Shown here piece after piece: positions 59,700 to 64,000 of a DNA stretch of 64,000 nucleotides. Origin of the DNA: Apricaphanius iberus (taxonomy: Eukaryota > Chordata > Actinopteri > Cyprinodontiformes > Aphaniidae); contig JAPXFQ010002454.1 of assembly GCA_028564705.1 (NCBI GenBank), positions 1,434,001 to 1,498,000 of the forward strand. The letters run 5' to 3'. The position numbers and the translations under genes were made by a program. The notes under the pieces were generated by a model. It searched no databases, was not told where the DNA came from, and saw only the letters and a list, made by a program, of their open reading frames with translations. Numbering within the stretch: the first letter of the stretch is position 1; each line of letters opens with the position of its first letter.

Positions 59700-61985
59700 C
59701 ATTAGTTGTTTTTATAAAAGAACTGAAGTCCTGCTAATTTCAGGTCTTTCTAAAGCCCTTTGAGTAGGTATTGGCTCTCGATTAACTGTTCTGATTATTT
59801 ATCCGATTCCTCTATCAGAAATCTTGCCAGGAGTACCAGGCTGTTTTAGGGGAAATTATGTTTTTTTTTCCATTACAGGATTATGGTCCCAGCGGTCCTC
59901 ACATAAACAAACTGAAGTTTAGAAGTGTATCTACGACCAGTGTTGTAAGTATCTTTTGCACCGTGGTAATTTGAGACCTTTTTCATGGATCATCAGTTAG
60001 AACAGAGCAAGCTCACAATGAATGACACTGATAACAACTAGGATTGTTGTTAAATACTGACTAACTTCAGTAAACTCCTCACTTTCAATGAATTTTTGCA
60101 GCTTTGTTTTTTCATGTGTTGAACTTATTTCTTAATTGCAGATCCTTCAGTTTATGGATTCATCAGTGTTTATTTTATTGCATGTACGGATTACTTTCGT
60201 TATGTTTATGTTGTTGATAAGACAAAAGGCTCATTGAAATATATGTTTATGGAGTGAAGCATTGGTGTATTCAACACTTTTTTCTTCCCCTCAAGAGCTT
60301 TGTATGGAAAATGTCTTTGCATTGTCCTCCAGTGCATTCAGAAATAAATCATGTATCAAGAAAAATCTTGAAAAAATCTTTGTTTTTTCTTTTTTTCTTT
60401 TAGGACAAATCCATAACAATGTCTCTTTTTGGATGATTTCACTTTTGCCAGGAAATAATTTATCCTTCCTTGTGTTTCTTAGTAATGGTCGTTCATATTG
60501 CAAAAACAGATTTTGACATCTGTTCTTTAATTTTGATTTCACATATAACATTTCTCTGTACAGCATTTGCGTTAATTAGTTCCAGCTAACCACAGTGTGC
60601 AACATTAACATGTATGTTTAAAAAAAAAAAGCATCAAATAATTCATTTTCAGAATAATAGCTGAACCAATTAGGAACGTTGTTGCCTTTAGAGAGACGAA
60701 ATATCATTAGGCATCTCAATCTGTCTGAGTAATTAAACCGTTTGTGAAAATACTTTATATTTCATATGTTTGGTGATTTGGTAAGAAGAAAAGAAAGACA
60801 AAAAGAAAAACAAAACAACAAAAAATCCTGCTGTTGAGCACTGCTGCTATATGTGTTGTTACATTTATGTATTAGCTTTAAAGGGCTTAAGTGTGAAGCT
60901 GTGCACAACTGCTCTGGTAACGGAATGTCAAATAGGATCCTTCGCTCCGTTCCAATGCATTTCATATAATACTGTAATGAAAGGCAAGGATTTATTCCGC
61001 ATTAGTATCAAGCTCCATCAGATTTAAAGGCATAAATCCATTCTGGATCCTCCAAGTTTTCCTCTAACATTTTCTGAGCGCTTAATTTAATTTTCTACAA
61101 ATTGCCAGCCATCCGCTGTTCTTTGGTGACAGGTGAAAGAAATAATTTGCACATACTTTGTGCCTAAACGGTGGAAACCCAGCAGGCAATTGCACGCCCA
61201 GCTTTATGACACAGAGATACTAAATCTCCTTTTCACTGTTGGGCTGTTGTTGAAAATGCACTATTAGGGTCACAATGAAATACCTGTGACTATCAGGTAT
61301 GATTTTTTTCTGCTTTACCCAAACCAGATTGCCTATGTTACACTTCTGAACCTATTATCCACATTTTTTTTATCATATTTTAATAGCAAAATATGACAGA
61401 CATGAATGCCTTCTTTCTAAAGATCCAATCTAACTGCTACAGGTTTCCTGAAGACTTGACCTGTATGTAAAACACAACAGCGTTTAGCCTGGTATAGGTT
61501 CCTCTCCTCCTCTTATCCCTTCCTATTTTGCCAGCTCAGCACAAGCCCAAACTGCGGTAATCCCTCACAAGTCAGGACAAAATGAGGGACACAGGGCGGG
61601 TCACAGCTGGAACACGCACAGTCGTGCATAAGTTATCTCCTAGATTCTGCCCCTACCTGGGCTCACAGACGGACTTGGATTGCATTTGCAATTTGGCAAA
61701 CCTCGTGACCAAGCTCACTGGAGCGCTACACGGTGTGGGCCTTTCTCACATGCAGGTTGAAACTCAAAGGACTTCATTAAAACCATCATTGCAGGAAGAT
61801 AGTCAAAATAATCTCCATGCATCTTCACCCCCTTCAGTTTTATGGCTCTGCAGAAGCTTGTTAATTGTTACATGTGTGGAGATAGAAGAAAAAAAGCTAA
61901 TGTGGACAAATATTGCAGGAACATGGCATTAATGCAAAATAACTTCAAATTATATTATAAGCAGGGAAATGAAACAGAAGTTTCT
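59700..61985. other. Intergenic DNA, no gene seen
   Basis: No coding signal. The open frame at 61582-61932 (116 codons) shows no recognisable domain and overlaps a complex, possibly regulatory block. Confidence 0.5.
61480..61760. promoter_or_regulatory. Candidate conserved non-coding element
   Basis: Complex block including TTGGATTGCATTTGCAATTT and CCAGCTCAGCACAAGCCCAA. An alternative is an exon (a frame is open from 61582), but codon content and lack of clear splice sites make that unlikely. Confidence 0.2.
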
Positions 61986-61987
61986 CA

Positions 61988-62175
61988 GGCCACGTCCACA
62001 CTAAGCCGGATAATGCCTTAAACATATAATTATTTAGTCTACACCCCCCTATTGTCCACACTAACCCGCCGTCGTTTTATATCTTTGGCCGGATAACTAT
62101 TAGGCGGGTAAGAGAGCCGTGTAAATCTTAATTCAAGGGCTAAATGAGCTAGTGTGGACAGCTTCCCCGGATAAT
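61988..62175. mobile_element. Possible DNA-transposon end (GGCCACGTCCACAC type)
   Basis: GGCCACGTCCACACTAAGCC at the left, and CTAGTGTGGACAGCTTCCCC at 62150, share the inverse words GTCCACACTA/TAGTGTGGAC and the direct word CCGGATAATG. This end type is a recurrent teleost repeat. The full element and its boundaries were not resolved; a longer element reaching about 62470 is possible. Confidence 0.4.
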
Positions 62176-63149
62176 GAAAGGAAGTGGCGTCAATGAATGC
62201 TGCGTCAATAACAATACGACACTACAGACAAAGACAACAGCAAAGAGTAATAAATCGATCTCGTCGTCTGTCCACACCAAAAACTCTCTCTTCTTCTGAG
62301 CAGCTATTGTTCTCTTCGGTTAACGGGACAAGCAGATATGTACTGTGCTGTAGAGCTTCTTGTATATTATGTAGGCGCTGGTGTCACGTAGATTATACGC
62401 ATTTTTCGTGCGTCTTTTCGCGCTTGCCCAGTATTTGCACAGGTCGGTATGGGATTGCGCAATCATGGGGATAATCACAGTTTTTCTTATTGCTGTGTAG
62501 GTCACATTGTGAACAGAGCATAACATTTCCTTAATTGGGATGATTTTGTTGTTGTTGGAATGTTACATTATATTTTGATTTCCTGAGAAACTGAAGTTTG
62601 TGTATTCCACAGCAGTATAACACAATAAACTATGAGTTTAACTTGGAATTGCAAACTAAAAAAAAAAAAACTTTTCAATGATTTTCTAATGTGTTGAGTT
62701 CAGCTGCAGTAACCCCCAAATAGTGCATTTATTTAGTGTCAGTTGTTTTACCAAATTTGCATTAATGCAGGAAAATATAAACCATGTTAAATGACATAGA
62801 AGTACCATAATATAAAATAAAAAGGAAATCTGCTAATTAAAGAAGCCGATATTTTTATTGGTTGTTGGGGTTAAACATTGCTAATGATAAGCAGTTGTTG
62901 TCTCACTTTTGGTTCGCTCTCTCATTCTCTCTCTCTCCCTTGCTGGCTCATGTCACTCTCTTGATTTATGGCTCTGTTTAAGTGAAGGCCACACGTATCT
63001 CCCGACGCTGCTATTTGTTTCAGCCGAGATTCATTTTTACGCCCTGCCCCCTCTGAGGGTGACCAGCAACCAACAAAAATTAACACCTGGCTCCTGTGTG
63101 CAAAGAAAAGAGGATTTTTGTTGGAAGCTGTAGTACAGTACATGCTTTA

Positions 63150-63620
63150 GGAAGGTTGACAGCAACTTGGTTAATCTGCCGTTTGCTCTGACAAAGCGAC
63201 CAGCCAGCTCACTGATTCTCTTCTGTTGTTAGAAATGCATTGGAGATGTAGAAAAATGACATGCCACAAGGATGCCATTAATAATGCTTACACGCAAGGT
63301 TTTCTTGACATGGGGAAAAATGGCCGACGTCACAAGGCCCTTTTATCAACCTAATTTCATAAGAGGATTTCATGTCTGAGCAGGGAAAAGTGGCTATTTT
63401 TCCTCTTCTTTTATCTTGTAAACAGCCATTACTTGAAGAGGTGTATGGGCCTGCTCTGGCAGTGAGTGGATATGAATTTCAAAACCAAGCCATCCTTTTA
63501 CATCAGCCTCCTATCTTAAACGATTTGACATAATCGCGACATCAGATGGGCTGACGTTTTTCACTGCACTTGGGTTCAAATGGTGGCATAATTCATAGCA
63601 TTTTCTTGATGAGACTTTTT
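63150..63620. promoter_or_regulatory. Candidate conserved non-coding element
   Basis: A long, repeat-free complex block with TTTTATCAACCTAATTTCAT, ATGCCATTAATAATGCTTAC and TGGTGGCATAATTCATAGCA. It has stops in all frames, so it is not coding. Of all the islands in the window, this is the most enhancer-like by eye. No conservation data. Confidence 0.3.
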
Positions 63621-63895
63621 TCCTTCCTTTTGGTGATACTGAAAATTAGTTCTTATTGATTTTTCCCAGAAACTAAAGCAATTCTTTGACTAAATCAAAG
63701 AGGCAGCTTGAGCCACAATTACATATTGTGAGTGTGATTGTGTTGCTATTGATTCTAAATGTCTAAAAGCGCAGAATGGGATGCATCTGACTCGGCTTTG
63801 TGCATTGTTGCTTTTATTTCCTGCTGCTGCGCTACATTGTACCATATTTGCTCTTCTTCTTTCCGTTTTTTTTGCCTTCTGTGCCTTTGTGGTAG

Positions 63896-64000
63896 GATGG
63901 TACGGAAGACGCTGTTGTTTACCCTGTTAAGCTGCCCATTGTCTCTAATTTGGAATTCCCTTTGGGAGAAAGTGCCAAAGGAACAAGATTCGGGACTGCT
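63896..64000 (+). CDS. Possible partial exon cut by the window edge
   Basis: A long pyrimidine tract (63850-63891) ending in GTGGTAG is a strong splice-acceptor shape. The frame starting right after it is open for all 35 codons to the edge (DGTEDAVVYPVKLPIVSNLE and on). I do not recognise the peptide. An open frame this short occurs often by chance, and the segment could equally be non-coding. Confidence 0.2.

Larger units (their letters stand above)
62500..64000. other. Intergenic DNA up to the window edge
   Basis: Contains a poly-A run near 62660, a complex block at 63150-63620 and a possible exon start at the very edge (63896). Confidence 0.45.

Noticed and set aside
60291..60566. 91-codon minus-strand frame
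   Set aside because: Lys/Phe-rich AT-biased content with no motif; a plus-strand frame of similar size overlaps it.

Overview
This is a 64 kb piece of a vertebrate nuclear genome, almost certainly a teleost fish. The evidence is AT-rich, intron/intergenic-like DNA full of microsatellites, together with repeat families typical of teleosts: Tc1, ISL2EU/Harbinger, hAT and TTAA-type elements, L2- and Rex-like LINE ends, and a tRNA-derived SINE with an ATGG tail. I found no convincing exon of a host protein-coding gene. Nearly all open frames are short and random. The few with recognisable protein content belong to broken transposons. The window therefore reads as a gene desert or a very large intron.

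Layout. 1-5.1 kb: intergenic DNA with a GA microsatellite and a minus-strand LINE 3' end. 5.14-6.8 kb: a decayed multi-exon gene of a multicopy teleost family (probably the DUF6729-containing type), ending in a ~48 bp tandem repeat. 7.58-10.25 kb: a TTAA-flanked element split by a 1.58 kb Tc1 element with a broken DD34E transposase. An initiator-tRNA-Met-like sequence follows on the minus strand at 10.31 kb. 10.8-13.3 kb: a patch of hAT-like, LINE-tail and nested hAT/TTAA elements, with an ATT microsatellite. 15.6-18.8 kb: a full-length but dead ISL2EU-type transposon with long terminal inverted repeats. 20.15-20.63 kb: a foldback element. 21.6-22.4 kb: a Harbinger-derived element that still carries the first transposase exon. 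25.3 kb: a SINE. 30.3-31.3 kb: a third TTAA-flanked element. 43.4-44.1 kb: a minus-strand LINE reverse-transcriptase fossil. 48.2 and 59.5 kb: short hAT-type MITEs. 54.5 kb: an internally deleted Tc1 inside a TA microsatellite. 55.4-56.1 kb: a LINE inserted in a MITE copy.

Between these lie several islands of complex, repeat-free sequence rich in homeodomain-like TAAT/ATTA motifs (around 1.7-2.1, 14.1-14.3, 24.0, 26.1-27.2, 36.2-36.6, 44.7, 51.1-51.3, 52.9, 53.7-54.3, 61.5 and 63.2-63.6 kb). They look like the conserved non-coding elements usually found around developmental regulator genes, but conservation cannot be tested here. The genes do not form a pathway. The biology of the window is layered transposon insertion, several layers of which can be ordered in time from exact target-site duplications. 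I did not find a convincing new biological system.
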